Made by a program: the position numbers and the translations under genes
Notes under the pieces: generated by a model
What the model was told of the DNA's origin: nothing
Seen by the model: only the letters and a program-made list of their open reading frames with translations
The model's database searches: none
DNA from: an uncultured Clostridia bacterium
GTDB lineage: Bacteria > Bacillota > Clostridia > Oscillospirales > Oscillospiraceae
NCBI GenBank assembly: GCA_947177115.1
Contig: CAMWTG010000037.1
Coordinates: forward strand, 1 to 14,405
Length of the DNA stretch: 14,405 bases
Reading direction: 5' to 3'
Shown: positions 6,394 through 13,618 of the stretch, piece by piece
How the letters are laid out: every line of letters starts with the position of its first letter
How positions within the stretch are numbered: the first letter of the stretch is position 1

Positions 6394-6738
6394 ATGATGA
6401 GCGTTTCTTTTGAGGGCGTGGGCCAGGTCTGCGCAACATTCCTCAGCGGCAGGCTGACAGAGGGGCAGGTGGTCAAGCTGTCCGGCGGCGGCACGGTGGA
6501 CGGCTGCGCGGCGGATGATGAGTTCTGCGGCGTGGCGCTCTGCTGCAAGGACGATGCCTGTACGGTGCAGGTAAGGGGATTTGTGACCTTGGGGTACTCC
6601 GGGACGGCGCCTGGCGTGGGCTGGAAGGCGCTGGCCGCAGACGGAAAGGGCGGCGTGAAGGCGGCCGCCAGCGGCGGCGTCAAATGCCTGGTGGCAGATG
6701 TGGACAGCACGGCCAAAACCGTGACGGTAATGCTTTAA
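6394..6738 (+). CDS. Small head protein, decoration-like
   Basis: A 114-aa, glycine- and valine-rich, probably all-beta protein between the protease and the major capsid gene, where phages often encode a head decoration or stabilising protein. The pattern 'GQVVKLSGGGTV...CAADDEFCGVAL...VQVRGFVTLGY' reads as short strands with Gly turns, as in DUF2190-like or lambda gpD-like capsid fibre/decoration proteins. It has no signal peptide or membrane segment. Four cysteines (two CC or C..D patterns) are notable but unassigned. AAGGAGG at 6381-6387 lies 6 nt before ATG 6394; the ATG at 6397 is the alternative. Position carries most of the weight for the call. Confidence 0.55.
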   Translation: MMSVSFEGVGQVCATFLSGRLTEGQVVKLSGGGTVDGCAADDEFCGVALCCKDDACTVQVRGFVTLGYSGTAPGVGWKALAADGKGGVKAAASGGVKCLVADVDSTAKTVTVML

Positions 6739-6754
6739 AGGGAGGAAAATGGTT

Positions 6755-7786
6755 ATGGCATATACATATGACAATCTGAGACTGGAAAAGGGCATGTACG
6801 GCGAGGCCGGGAAATCGTTTATGCAGGTGCTGGAGGCGGCGGACCCCAGCGAGAATTACCGGGGCACGCCTCTGGAGGGCCTGGACGCTTTTCAGAGGCA
6901 GCTGAAACGGTTTGACATCCATGTGAAGGGCAGCCGGTCCGATGTGGTGGAAAAATTCTTCCGCACCACGGAATCGGCGGTGCTGTTCCCGGAGTTCGTT
7001 TCCCGGATCGTGCGGCAGGGTATGGAGGAAGACAATGTGCTGCCCTCTATCACAGCTACCACCACCCAGTTCGATGGGATGGACTACCGCTCCATCTCCT
7101 CCGTGCCCAGCGAGGAGGAGAAGAGCCTGAAACGGGTGGAGGAGGGCTCGCAGCTGCCCCAGACCACCGTGCGGACCCAGAGCAATCTGGTGAAGCTCCA
7201 CAAGAGGGGGAGGATGCTGGTGGCCTCCTATGAGGCTATCCGGTTCCAGCGGCTGGATCTGTTTTCCATTACCCTGCGGCAAATCGGCAGCCACATCGCC
7301 AGGATGCACCTGGAGGACGCCATCAAGGTCATTACGCTGGGGGATGGAAACGACAACCCCGCCGAGGCGTTTACCGTGGGGTCCGCACCTATCGGCGGGA
7401 CCAAAGGAACGCTGACCTATGAGGCGCTGCTGGATTTCTGGGGACAGTTCGACCCTTATACCATGAACACCATTCTGGTGCCCAACGCGGTGATGCTGGA
7501 CATGCTGAAAATGAGCGAGTTCCAGAATCCTCTGACCGGATTAAATTTCCAGGGCACAGGGACGCTGACCTCTCCCCTGGGCGCTACACTGCTGCGGACC
7601 AGCGCCATGCCCGGCGGCAAGCTGATCGGTCTGGACCGCAACTACGCGCTGGAAATGGTCAGCGCGGGAGATGTGATGGTGGAATACGACAAGCTTATTG
7701 ACCGGCAGGTGGAGCGGGCGGCTATCACCAGCATCTCCGGCTTCGCCAAGCTGTACACCGATGCCGGAAAGATCCTGACGATCTGA
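6755..7786 (+). CDS. Major capsid protein, HK97-fold type
   Basis: This protein of 343 aa would form the icosahedral shell. It has an N-terminal arm-like region (residues 1-90), a central 'VPSEEEKSLKRVEEGSQLPQ' hinge region, then 'VKLHKRGRMLVASYEAIRFQRLDLF', typical of the spine-helix area of clostridial/PBSX-like capsid proteins. The C-terminal A-domain-like part includes 'ILVPNAVMLDML' and 'GATLLRTSAMPGGKLIGLDRNYALEM'. No delta-domain scaffold is fused at the N-terminus, which fits the protease carrying the scaffold. Two in-frame ATGs exist, at 6749 and 6755. GGAGG at 6741-6745 is 9 nt from the second but only 3 nt from the first, so 6755 is preferred. Confidence 0.87.
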   Translation: MAYTYDNLRLEKGMYGEAGKSFMQVLEAADPSENYRGTPLEGLDAFQRQLKRFDIHVKGSRSDVVEKFFRTTESAVLFPEFVSRIVRQGMEEDNVLPSITATTTQFDGMDYRSISSVPSEEEKSLKRVEEGSQLPQTTVRTQSNLVKLHKRGRMLVASYEAIRFQRLDLFSITLRQIGSHIARMHLEDAIKVITLGDGNDNPAEAFTVGSAPIGGTKGTLTYEALLDFWGQFDPYTMNTILVPNAVMLDMLKMSEFQNPLTGLNFQGTGTLTSPLGATLLRTSAMPGGKLIGLDRNYALEMVSAGDVMVEYDKLIDRQVERAAITSISGFAKLYTDAGKILTI

Positions 7787-7808
7787 GACAGGCCGGAGGA
7801 GAACAGAT

Positions 7809-8171
7809 ATGTTGGAACAAATCCTGCGTCTGGCAGCTGTGATCGCACAGCCGTCAGAGGAGGAAAGGCCTCTGCTGTCGGCGCTGTGTACAGCGGCGGA
7901 GGAAAAGCTGGGGCGGCGGCTGAAGGACGGTGTGAAGCCGGAGGATTGCGGCGGCGCGTTTGCCTGCGCGGCGGCTCTGCTGGCAGCGGCAGGACTGCTG
8001 CCCTGCCGGAACAGCGGGGGTATCGAGCAGTTTTCCGCAGGCGATGTGAGCATACGAACAGGCGGCGGTCAGGTCTGCGAAATGGCCGCTGCCATGCGCC
8101 GCCAGGCGGCCAGCATGATGGCGCCCTACTGCGGCGACAGGGAATTTGCCTTTTTGGGGGTGCGGGGATGA
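7809..8171 (+). CDS. Head-tail connector protein (adaptor)
   Basis: A 120-aa helical protein right after the capsid gene, in the slot of the DNA-packaging/adaptor connector (gp6-, YqbG- or gp15-like) that docks under the portal. It is Ala/Leu rich with a first helix pair, a flexible middle ('SGGIEQFSAGDVSIRTGG') and a last helix ending in 'MMAPYCGDREFAFLGVRG', a C-terminus I associate with clostridial head-tail connectors. GGAGG at 7795-7799 is 9 nt from the ATG. The stop overlaps the next start (ATGA), so translation is coupled. Confidence 0.68.
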   Translation: MLEQILRLAAVIAQPSEEERPLLSALCTAAEEKLGRRLKDGVKPEDCGGAFACAAALLAAAGLLPCRNSGGIEQFSAGDVSIRTGGGQVCEMAAAMRRQAASMMAPYCGDREFAFLGVRG

Positions 8172-8500
8172 AGGAGAAACTGGAGGAGATCATGCGCCTG
8201 CATGGGCAGGAAATTGCGGTCATCCGCCGGGAGAGCGGAGAAGAGACGGCTGTTCTTGGATTTTTGCAGCCGTTTTTGAAGGAGCGGGAAGACCTTCCGG
8301 CAACAGTCACGCCATTGGGCGCGGTCAGCGATCAGCGATGGCTGTATATCGGCCCTATGAGTCTGGAACTGGAGCCGGGGGACCGGATGCGGTTTGAGGG
8401 GATGCGTTTGGTGGTACAGGAGGCAATGATGATCTGCTTTCGAAGAGAAGCGCTGTATTTCCGGGCCGTACTGCGGCAGGAGAAAGAGGCGGCGCAATGA
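8168..8500 (+). CDS. Head closure / stopper protein
   Basis: A 110-aa beta-rich protein in the second neck slot. 'LYIGPMSLELEPGDRMRFEGMRLVVQEAMMICFRREALYFRAVLR' is the strand-turn pattern of head-closure (gp16-/XkdH-like) proteins, where a 'GD.I...G..Y.V..A......' core is usual. The start is ATG 8168, overlapping the upstream TGA. The same frame stays open to 7886, but that extension lies wholly inside the connector gene and is Arg/Gly-rich shadow sequence. It would act by sealing DNA in the head and binding the tail. The function is inferred from order and strand pattern. Confidence 0.6.
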   Translation: MKEKLEEIMRLHGQEIAVIRRESGEETAVLGFLQPFLKEREDLPATVTPLGAVSDQRWLYIGPMSLELEPGDRMRFEGMRLVVQEAMMICFRREALYFRAVLRQEKEAAQ

Positions 8501-9000
8501 ATGGACTGGAGCAGGTGAAAACAGCGATCGCCAACGCGCTGGAGCAGGCGGGCATCCGTGCTCAGGCTGCTTACGCTCCCGGATGGGCCAAGGCCTATCC
8601 GGGACCGGTAGTGGCCGTGGGACTGCGAACCGGCGAAAGCCGGAGCGGCGCACTGAGCAGCTATCTGGGGCAGCGGATCGACCCGGATTCCCGGGCCAGC
8701 CAGGAGGTCTATGGGATGCGGCTGGAGCTGACGCTGTCCCTGGATATCTACTGCCCGCCCAGGGATGGAGCGGCAGGGTGCGATGACGTGCTGGAGACAC
8801 TGCACCAGATCATGCTGGAAGGACTGCCTTCCGGGCTGCGGCCCACGGAATTGAAGTGGGAGGAGACGGCCTGGGATAAGGATACCGCCATGTTCCTGCG
8901 GCGAGGCAGTCTGTCCTGCGGCGCGTATTTTGTGGCGGCGGCATCAGAGGATGGGCTGCTGCTGTCTGATTTTATTTTGAAAGGTGTTGTGACCAAATGA
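8497..9000 (+). CDS. Tail completion / tail terminator-like protein
   Basis: A 167-aa protein directly before the tail sheath, in the position of the tail terminator or head-tail joining protein (XkdI/gp17-like). It begins with a helix ('LEQVKTAIANALEQAG'). Alternating strands follow, including 'YGMRLELTLSLDIYCPP' and 'LSCGAYFVAAAS', with a helix 'VLETLHQIMLEGL' between. This is the alpha-beta layout of such proteins. Both ends overlap neighbours by ATGA junctions (8497-8500 and 8997-9000). No membrane segment or signal is seen. Identification rests on position and fold impression. Confidence 0.55.
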   Translation: MNGLEQVKTAIANALEQAGIRAQAAYAPGWAKAYPGPVVAVGLRTGESRSGALSSYLGQRIDPDSRASQEVYGMRLELTLSLDIYCPPRDGAAGCDDVLETLHQIMLEGLPSGLRPTELKWEETAWDKDTAMFLRRGSLSCGAYFVAAASEDGLLLSDFILKGVVTK

Positions 9001-10055
9001 AGAATATCATCCATGAGCGTCCGGGGGTATACTCTTCCTATGATGCGTCCGCAACGGTTCGGGGCGGACGGGCTGTCCGAACCATAGGTGTGGCGGCCAA
9101 AAGTGTCAGCGGCACAGCCAATGAGGCCGTCCGCCTGACCAGCTATGAGATGGGGGTGAGCGCTTTCGGAGAGGACGCGGCCGGTGTCCCGGGAATGTCC
9201 ACGATTCTGAAGCTGCTGTTTTTGGGCGGCGCATCCGCAGTGGCCGCCGTCCGGGTAGACGGCGAGGATTATGCCGAGGCTTTCGCAGCCTTGCAGGCGG
9301 TGGAGGATGTGCAGATCCTTGTCTGCGACAGCGGTGAGCTGACCGTGCAGCAGGCCCTGCGCTCCAGCCTGGAAAGCGCTTCCGCTGCACGGCGGGAACG
9401 GATCGCCGTGGTAGGCATGAACGGCGCGTCCACGGTGGAGCTGACGGAGCGGGCCAAAGCCCTCAACAGCGAGCGCATGGTATTGGTAGGCCCGGACGGA
9501 TTGGACAGCGCCGGGAACGCACTCTCAGGCGTCTTTGCCGCTGCAGCGGTGGCCGCAGCGGTAGCCATTACCAGAGATCCTGCCATTCCGCTCAACGGGA
9601 CGCAGCTGCCCGGTCTGGGCGGTGTCAGTACGGCGTACAGCGACAACGAGATCGACATGCTGGTGCGGGGCGGCGTGACGCCGCTGGAGGCGGTGGGCGG
9701 CATTGTTTCTCCGGTCCGGGGAATCACCACCCGCACCACTACCGGCGGCGCAGATGATACCACCTGGCGGGAGCTGACCACGATCCTGATTGTAGATGAT
9801 GTGATCCCCACTATCCGGCAGAGCCTGCGCAGCCGGTTCAGCCAAACTAAGAACACGGCGCAGACCAGAGGCGCGATCCGTTCTCAGACCATCGTGGAAC
9901 TGGAAAACAAGCTGCGGGCAGAGATTATCGACAGTTATAGCGATGTAACGGTGTCGGTATATGAGGATGATCCCACGGTATGCCTGGTGGAATTCAGCTT
10001 TGCCGTGGCCCATGGGCTTAACCAGATCTACCTTACCGCCCATATTACAATTTAA
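8997..10055 (+). CDS. Contractile tail sheath protein, XkdK-like
   Basis: This 352-aa protein would form the contractile outer tube. It opens with 'IIHERPGVYSSYDA', the usual sheath start. The C-terminal third carries the conserved sheath domain: 'RGGVTPLEAVGGIVSPVRGITTRT', 'ILIVDDVIPTIRQSLRSRF', 'AIRSQTIVELENKL' and 'VSVYEDDPTVCLVEFSFAVAHGLNQIYLTAHITI'. It is shorter than B. subtilis XkdK (about 466 aa), mostly through a small variable domain. Its presence makes this a myovirus-type particle. The TAA is fused to the AAGGAGG of the tube gene. Confidence 0.9.
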   Translation: MKNIIHERPGVYSSYDASATVRGGRAVRTIGVAAKSVSGTANEAVRLTSYEMGVSAFGEDAAGVPGMSTILKLLFLGGASAVAAVRVDGEDYAEAFAALQAVEDVQILVCDSGELTVQQALRSSLESASAARRERIAVVGMNGASTVELTERAKALNSERMVLVGPDGLDSAGNALSGVFAAAAVAAAVAITRDPAIPLNGTQLPGLGGVSTAYSDNEIDMLVRGGVTPLEAVGGIVSPVRGITTRTTTGGADDTTWRELTTILIVDDVIPTIRQSLRSRFSQTKNTAQTRGAIRSQTIVELENKLRAEIIDSYSDVTVSVYEDDPTVCLVEFSFAVAHGLNQIYLTAHITI

Positions 10056-10067
10056 GGAGGAACCGGT

Positions 10068-10460
10068 ATGATGGAAGTAACAGGATTCCCGACCAGCTGC
10101 GACATATATCTGGAGCTGGACGGGAGAAAAGTGGCGGTGGTGCAGAGCTACACCGCTAAGGCCACCAAGACCAGTCAAGTGGTGGAGGCCTTCGGCGAAA
10201 GCGAGCCGGTGGCCACCATCAACGGCCAGAACAAATATGTGCTGGAGCTGACCAGACTCTATGCCACCGATGACGCCATCAGCGATGGCATAGACTTCTT
10301 CGCTCTGGCCGATTTTTCTCTGGTGATCTGCAAGCCGGACCGGAAGGTCATTTATAGCGGCTGCCAGTGGAGCGCTATCCAGGAAGAAGGCAAGGTGGGC
10401 TCTATGGTGGCGGAAAAAGTAACCGTGGTGGCCGCCAGCCGCATTGAGGTATCGGCCTGA
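10068..10460 (+). CDS. Tail tube protein, XkdM-like
   Basis: A 130-aa beta-rich protein directly after the sheath, the expected place for the inner tube through which DNA passes. 'GFPTSCDIYLELDGRKVAVVQSYTAK' and 'SEPVATINGQNKYVLELTRLYATD' give the strand pattern of XkdM-type tube subunits, and the length is close to theirs (about 147 aa). AAGGAGG at 10054-10060 is 7 nt from ATG 10068, and a second ATG follows at once. The stop overlaps the next ATG (TGATG). Confidence 0.8.
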   Translation: MMEVTGFPTSCDIYLELDGRKVAVVQSYTAKATKTSQVVEAFGESEPVATINGQNKYVLELTRLYATDDAISDGIDFFALADFSLVICKPDRKVIYSGCQWSAIQEEGKVGSMVAEKVTVVAASRIEVSA

Positions 10461-11218
10461 TGGATGAGCAGGAGCTGATACAGGTAAGTCTTCGGCTCCC
10501 TGCCAGCGCGCTGGACAGGCTGTCCGCACTGGCGGAACAGCTGAGAAAGCTGACGGCGGCTGTCAACGGGCTGCACACACCGCCTGGGGCGTTGGAGGAC
10601 GTATCAGAAAGCGGCTTCTTTGATCCGATGCGCTTTCAGGCCCTGCGGCAGAAGGCGGAGGAGGCTGGGAAACAGGGGGTGACAAAGGCAACGGATACGG
10701 AGGCTGTGCGGTCTTATGCTTCAGAATGGGTCCGGGATGCGGAGTGCGCTGATCCGGCGGTATTTGAAGACCTTCCTCTTCCAAAGCGGGAGGAGCTTTT
10801 CCGTCACGGTGAAAGAAAGCATGATGCGTTTTCTGCGCAGGAGGCGGGAAAACGGGAGAATACGGCTGTGGATGATATTCCGGCAGTGCGACCGGATACT
10901 GCGGAGAATGTGCCGGAAGCGCCGGTAGTCCGGATAGAGCCGGACTGCCAGACACCGGAGGCGGAGAGCGCCCAGGTACAGAGCGGGGAGGTGGAACTTC
11001 CCCTCCCCGCCGCCCGGGCAGATCCGCTGGCAGGCGCGGAGACGCCCCAGGGCACCGGGATGGTAATCACAGCGCATGCTGAACCGCCTGCCAGCCGATG
11101 GTCCGGGGTGGCCGAGGAACTGGCGGAGGCAGGACCCGCACCACTGACAGCCGAAGCGGTATCTCTGGCTTTTCAGCGGGACGGGCGGCGGTATGACAAT
11201 GGTTTCCCCTTGTATTGA
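10460..11218 (+). CDS. Unrecognised 252-aa protein in the tape-measure slot
   Basis: I do not recognise a family. The gene fills the whole space between tail tube and baseplate, where contractile phages normally encode a tail assembly chaperone and then a tape measure protein of many hundreds of residues. The first 35 residues form a probable amphipathic helix ('SALDRLSALAEQLRKLTAAV'). Residues about 50-110 are charged and helical. About 110-225 is a Pro/Glu/Ala-rich, likely disordered linker. The last 28 residues ('LTAEAVSLAFQRDGRRYDNGF') form a basic-aromatic helix that may be a docking motif. There are no long hydrophobic helices, lysozyme domain or obvious slippery frameshift site. It could be a very short tape measure, a chaperone or an assembly factor. 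The start overlaps the tube stop. Confidence 0.6.
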   Translation: MDEQELIQVSLRLPASALDRLSALAEQLRKLTAAVNGLHTPPGALEDVSESGFFDPMRFQALRQKAEEAGKQGVTKATDTEAVRSYASEWVRDAECADPAVFEDLPLPKREELFRHGERKHDAFSAQEAGKRENTAVDDIPAVRPDTAENVPEAPVVRIEPDCQTPEAESAQVQSGEVELPLPAARADPLAGAETPQGTGMVITAHAEPPASRWSGVAEELAEAGPAPLTAEAVSLAFQRDGRRYDNGFPLY

Positions 11219-11233
11219 TGGAGGTGAATGTTC

Positions 11234-11800
11234 ATGCGGTTAACGCCAATGCGGTATAAAGACTATATCTGGCCTCACAATCCCGCCACCTACTCCATCA
11301 CCTACGAGCGGCAGGTGGCAGTGCATAAGGTGCCTTTCGGACGGCACTGCATGCAGGATCTGGGGATGGGATGCCGGATTATGCGCGGACAGGGGGAGTT
11401 TGCCGGAAATGGCGCTTATGATGCGTTTAAGCAGCTGGCAACTGTATTTTACGATGGCGGCCCCGGCCTGCTGATCCATCCGCTGTGGCAGATATCCAAC
11501 GCCTATTTTACCAGCCTGAAGTTGGAACAGGAGCCGCTGCCCGACTATGTCCGCTACAGCTTCGAATTCCGTGAGCGATACGATGGCTACCGCGAGGAAC
11601 TGACTGCGGCGGCCGGAGGGCTGCTGCCGCAGTCCTCCGGGACCGGACAGAAAATGGTCTGCACGGTTGTCAGCGGGGATACGCTGTGGGGGATTGCCAA
11701 GCGGTATAACGTGGCAATGGAGGACCTGCTGCGGGTCAATCCGGGCATCAAGAACCCCAATCTGATCCGAGTGGGGGACAAGGTGGTGATCCCATGCTAA
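11234..11800 (+). CDS. LysM-domain baseplate/tail protein, XkdP-like
   Basis: A 188-aa protein in two parts. Residues 1-125 ('YKDYIWPHNPATYSI...VPFGRHCMQDLG...GEFAGNGAYDAFKQLATVF') resemble the N-terminal domain of XkdP-type and gp53-like baseplate components. Residues 139-188 are a textbook LysM repeat: 'VVSGDTLWGIAKRYNVAMEDLL' and 'NLIRVGDKVVIP', which in other proteins binds peptidoglycan. In contractile phages it commonly joins hub to tube. Two starts are possible: GGAGG at 11220-11224 is 9 nt from ATG 11234 but only 3 nt from ATG 11228, so 11234 is preferred. The stop overlaps the next gene's start at 11794. Confidence 0.85.
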   Translation: MRLTPMRYKDYIWPHNPATYSITYERQVAVHKVPFGRHCMQDLGMGCRIMRGQGEFAGNGAYDAFKQLATVFYDGGPGLLIHPLWQISNAYFTSLKLEQEPLPDYVRYSFEFRERYDGYREELTAAAGGLLPQSSGTGQKMVCTVVSGDTLWGIAKRYNVAMEDLLRVNPGIKNPNLIRVGDKVVIPC

Positions 11801-12732
11801 GCATCCATCTGGAAACTTATGATGGCGCCGGGTATACGCTGCCGGTCCTGGTGCGATGGGATTTGGAATATACCGGAGGCATTCCCTGCGACAGCATGAC
11901 GGCTACCTGTCTGTACGATGGCGAAATGGCGGAAATCCTGCCGAAAGCTACCCGGTTCACCGCTTACCAAGATGGCAGGACCGTCCTGCGGGGCGTGGTG
12001 GATGCCTATGAGATATCTCTGTCCCGGCAGGGACTGGTGGCAACGGTCGAAGGGCGGGGGATGGCCGCGCTGTTGCTGGACAATGAGTCGGAGGCTCTGA
12101 CCTATGGCCGGGCGATGCTCTCCGAAATCCTGGAAAACCATGTATCCCCTTATGGAATCACAGTGGACCGGCGGCAAAACGTCTCCGGCGGCAAATACAC
12201 GGTGTCCTCCGGATCCAGCCAGTGGAAAGCGCTGCAGGGGTTTACCCACCGGTTCGGCGGGTTCGATCCTTACTTTACGCCGGAAGGCATATTGGTAGCG
12301 GGACCGCTGTGGGGCAGCGGAAAAGATTTGGCGGTGAACGATGATTCGCCGCTGTTGTCCCTGCGCAAACGAGAATCTCGCTACGGCGTGATCTCCCAGG
12401 TGCTGATCCAGGATAAGGCGCAGGGAATCAGCCATCCGGTAGTAAACCAGGCGTTCCTCCGGGCCGGTGGGCAAAGGCGGCATGTGCTGTATATGCCCCG
12501 CAGCACTGCGGAGGACCGGCGGTACACCGGAGCATACCAGATCGAGCAGTCCGCCCTGGAGCAAATAGAGATCGATCTGGAACTGCCGTTTTCTTTCGCC
12601 GCTATGCCGGGAGACCGGGCAGAGCTGGCGCTGAACCGCTTGAACCTGAGCGGGCAATATGATGTGGTCCGCTCTCGAAGCCGGATGGATAGGGATGGCG
12701 AACGAACGGAGCTGACTGTCAGCAGGAGGTGA
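11794..12732 (+). CDS. Baseplate hub protein, XkdQ / phage late control gpD-like
   Basis: A 312-aa protein after the LysM gene, as in PBSX. Features are a beta-rich start ('GYTLPVLVRWDLEYTGGIPCDSMTATCLYDG'), 'RTVLRGVVDAYEISLSRQGLVATVEGRGMAALLLDNE', then 'SSGSSQWKALQGFTHRFGGFDPYFTPEGILVAG', and a C-terminal 'LPFSFAAMPGDRAELALNRLNLSGQYDVVRSRSRMDRDGERTELTVSRR'. This is the OB-fold and split-barrel layout of gp27/gpD-like hubs that hold the spike. ATG 11794 sits inside the last codons of the LysM gene (4-base shift). The ribosome binding site of the spike gene lies in its final codons. Confidence 0.8.
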   Translation: MLSIHLETYDGAGYTLPVLVRWDLEYTGGIPCDSMTATCLYDGEMAEILPKATRFTAYQDGRTVLRGVVDAYEISLSRQGLVATVEGRGMAALLLDNESEALTYGRAMLSEILENHVSPYGITVDRRQNVSGGKYTVSSGSSQWKALQGFTHRFGGFDPYFTPEGILVAGPLWGSGKDLAVNDDSPLLSLRKRESRYGVISQVLIQDKAQGISHPVVNQAFLRAGGQRRHVLYMPRSTAEDRRYTGAYQIEQSALEQIEIDLELPFSFAAMPGDRAELALNRLNLSGQYDVVRSRSRMDRDGERTELTVSRR

Positions 12733-12737
12733 ACAGG

Positions 12738-13238
12738 ATGTGGTTATCAAAATCTCTATCCCTCCGCCAGCGGGCGGAACAGGAGGGAACTGCCGCCGAC
12801 ATGGGCGTCACAACTATCGGCGGCGGCAGTGCTTCGGTCATGACCCGGGGCGAGCAGCGTAATCTGGAGGTCTTCGCACCCGGGGGCATTGTGTGGCAAC
12901 CAAGGGCCGGGGACACTGTACTGGTGATCAAAGGCGGTACGGGATGTCAGGAGCAATGCGTGATCGCGGCCAGCACCGCGGATTCCGCGCCAAAGGAGAT
13001 GTCCGAAGGAGAGCTGTTCCTGTACTCCTGCGGCAAGGCATCCATCTACCTTCGCAAAGACGGCGGCATTGCCATCAAGGGTAATTGCACCGCAGAAGGG
13101 GACTGGGACGCAGAGGGCAATCTGACGCTCACAGGCAGAGTAGAACTGAACGGACCGGTGACAGTCAATGGAACGCTCAGTATCAACGGCAAGCTGATCG
13201 TCAATGGCGAACCCTACCGTCCCTGCCGCTGCGGTTGA
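12738..13238 (+). CDS. Baseplate spike, gpV-like, with hexapeptide beta-helix
   Basis: This 166-aa protein would form the membrane-piercing tip under the hub. An OB-like region (about 20-80, 'VTTIGGGSASVMTRGEQRNLEVFAPGGIVWQPRAGDTVLVI') precedes a stalk. Residues 111-158 are eight consecutive six-residue units with Gly at position 5 of each, for example VELNGP, VTVNGT and LSINGK. Such strict periodicity indicates a beta-helical needle, probably trimeric. The protein ends PYRPCRCG, with C163 and C165 perhaps binding a metal at the apex. AGGAGG at 12724-12729 is 8 nt before ATG 12738. The in-frame GTG at 12729 overlaps that site and cannot be the start. Confidence 0.8.
   Translation: MWLSKSLSLRQRAEQEGTAADMGVTTIGGGSASVMTRGEQRNLEVFAPGGIVWQPRAGDTVLVIKGGTGCQEQCVIAASTADSAPKEMSEGELFLYSCGKASIYLRKDGGIAIKGNCTAEGDWDAEGNLTLTGRVELNGPVTVNGTLSINGKLIVNGEPYRPCRCG
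13068..13211 (+). repeat. Eight in-frame hexapeptide repeats in the spike gene
   Basis: Eighteen-base units encode the pattern hydrophobic-x-hydrophobic-x-Gly-x eight times without interruption. The first three units (IAIKGN, CTAEGD, WDAEGN) are less regular. The repeats are divergent at DNA level, so they reflect protein selection and not recent duplication. Confidence 0.75.
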
Positions 13239-13257
13239 TATAGGAGGTGCCTGCAAA

Positions 13258-13602
13258 ATGGAGACGAGGATAAGAAATGGCGACTACGTCCCGGACGGAT
13301 TGGGCGGCGTGGTACGCTGTCAGGGTGCAGACGCTCTGCTGGCGCGGGTGTTGTTCCGGCTGACGGCCCGCAGAGGCGGCCTGCCGTTTCTGCCCGGGTT
13401 GGGCAGCCGTCTGTATCTGCTGTCCAGGGAACCTGCCGCTCAGCGGCTGTCCGCCGCCCGGCAGTACGTGGCGGAGGCTCTGGCAGAGGAGGCGGTCCAT
13501 ATCATGGACGTGACCCTTGTACCGGAAGGCCAGGGGCGCGTCCAAGTCAAGGTGCTGCTGGAATACCAAGGAACAGAGCTGTCCGTCATTGTGACGGCAT
13601 GA
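13258..13602 (+). CDS. Baseplate wedge protein, gp25/XkdS-like
   Basis: A 114-aa protein between spike and baseplate J, the standard place for gp25/gpW-type wedge proteins. 'ALLARVLFRLTARRGGLPFLPGLGSRLYLLSREPAA' matches the region that in the gp25 family binds the sheath and wedge. A helix 'ARQYVAEALAEEA' and two strands ('VHIMDVTLVPEGQGRVQVKVLLEYQGTELSVIV') follow, as expected. AGGAGG at 13242-13247 is 10 nt from ATG 13258. The frame stays open to 13204, but the upstream part overlaps the spike gene and has no ribosome site. It is full length for this type. Confidence 0.78.
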   Translation: METRIRNGDYVPDGLGGVVRCQGADALLARVLFRLTARRGGLPFLPGLGSRLYLLSREPAAQRLSAARQYVAEALAEEAVHIMDVTLVPEGQGRVQVKVLLEYQGTELSVIVTA

Positions 13603-13618
13603 GCAAGGAGAGCAATAC

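Noticed and set aside
7886..8167. Upstream extension of the head closure frame.
   Set aside because: It lies completely within the connector gene in another frame and has shadow-type Arg/Gly composition. ATG 8168 forms a standard ATGA overlap.
11797..12750. Long minus-strand open frame (317 aa), with a similar one at 9525-10529.
   Set aside because: Both lie antisense to well-supported tail genes. In GC-rich DNA the complementary strand often stays open. They have no ribosome site and no recognisable domain.
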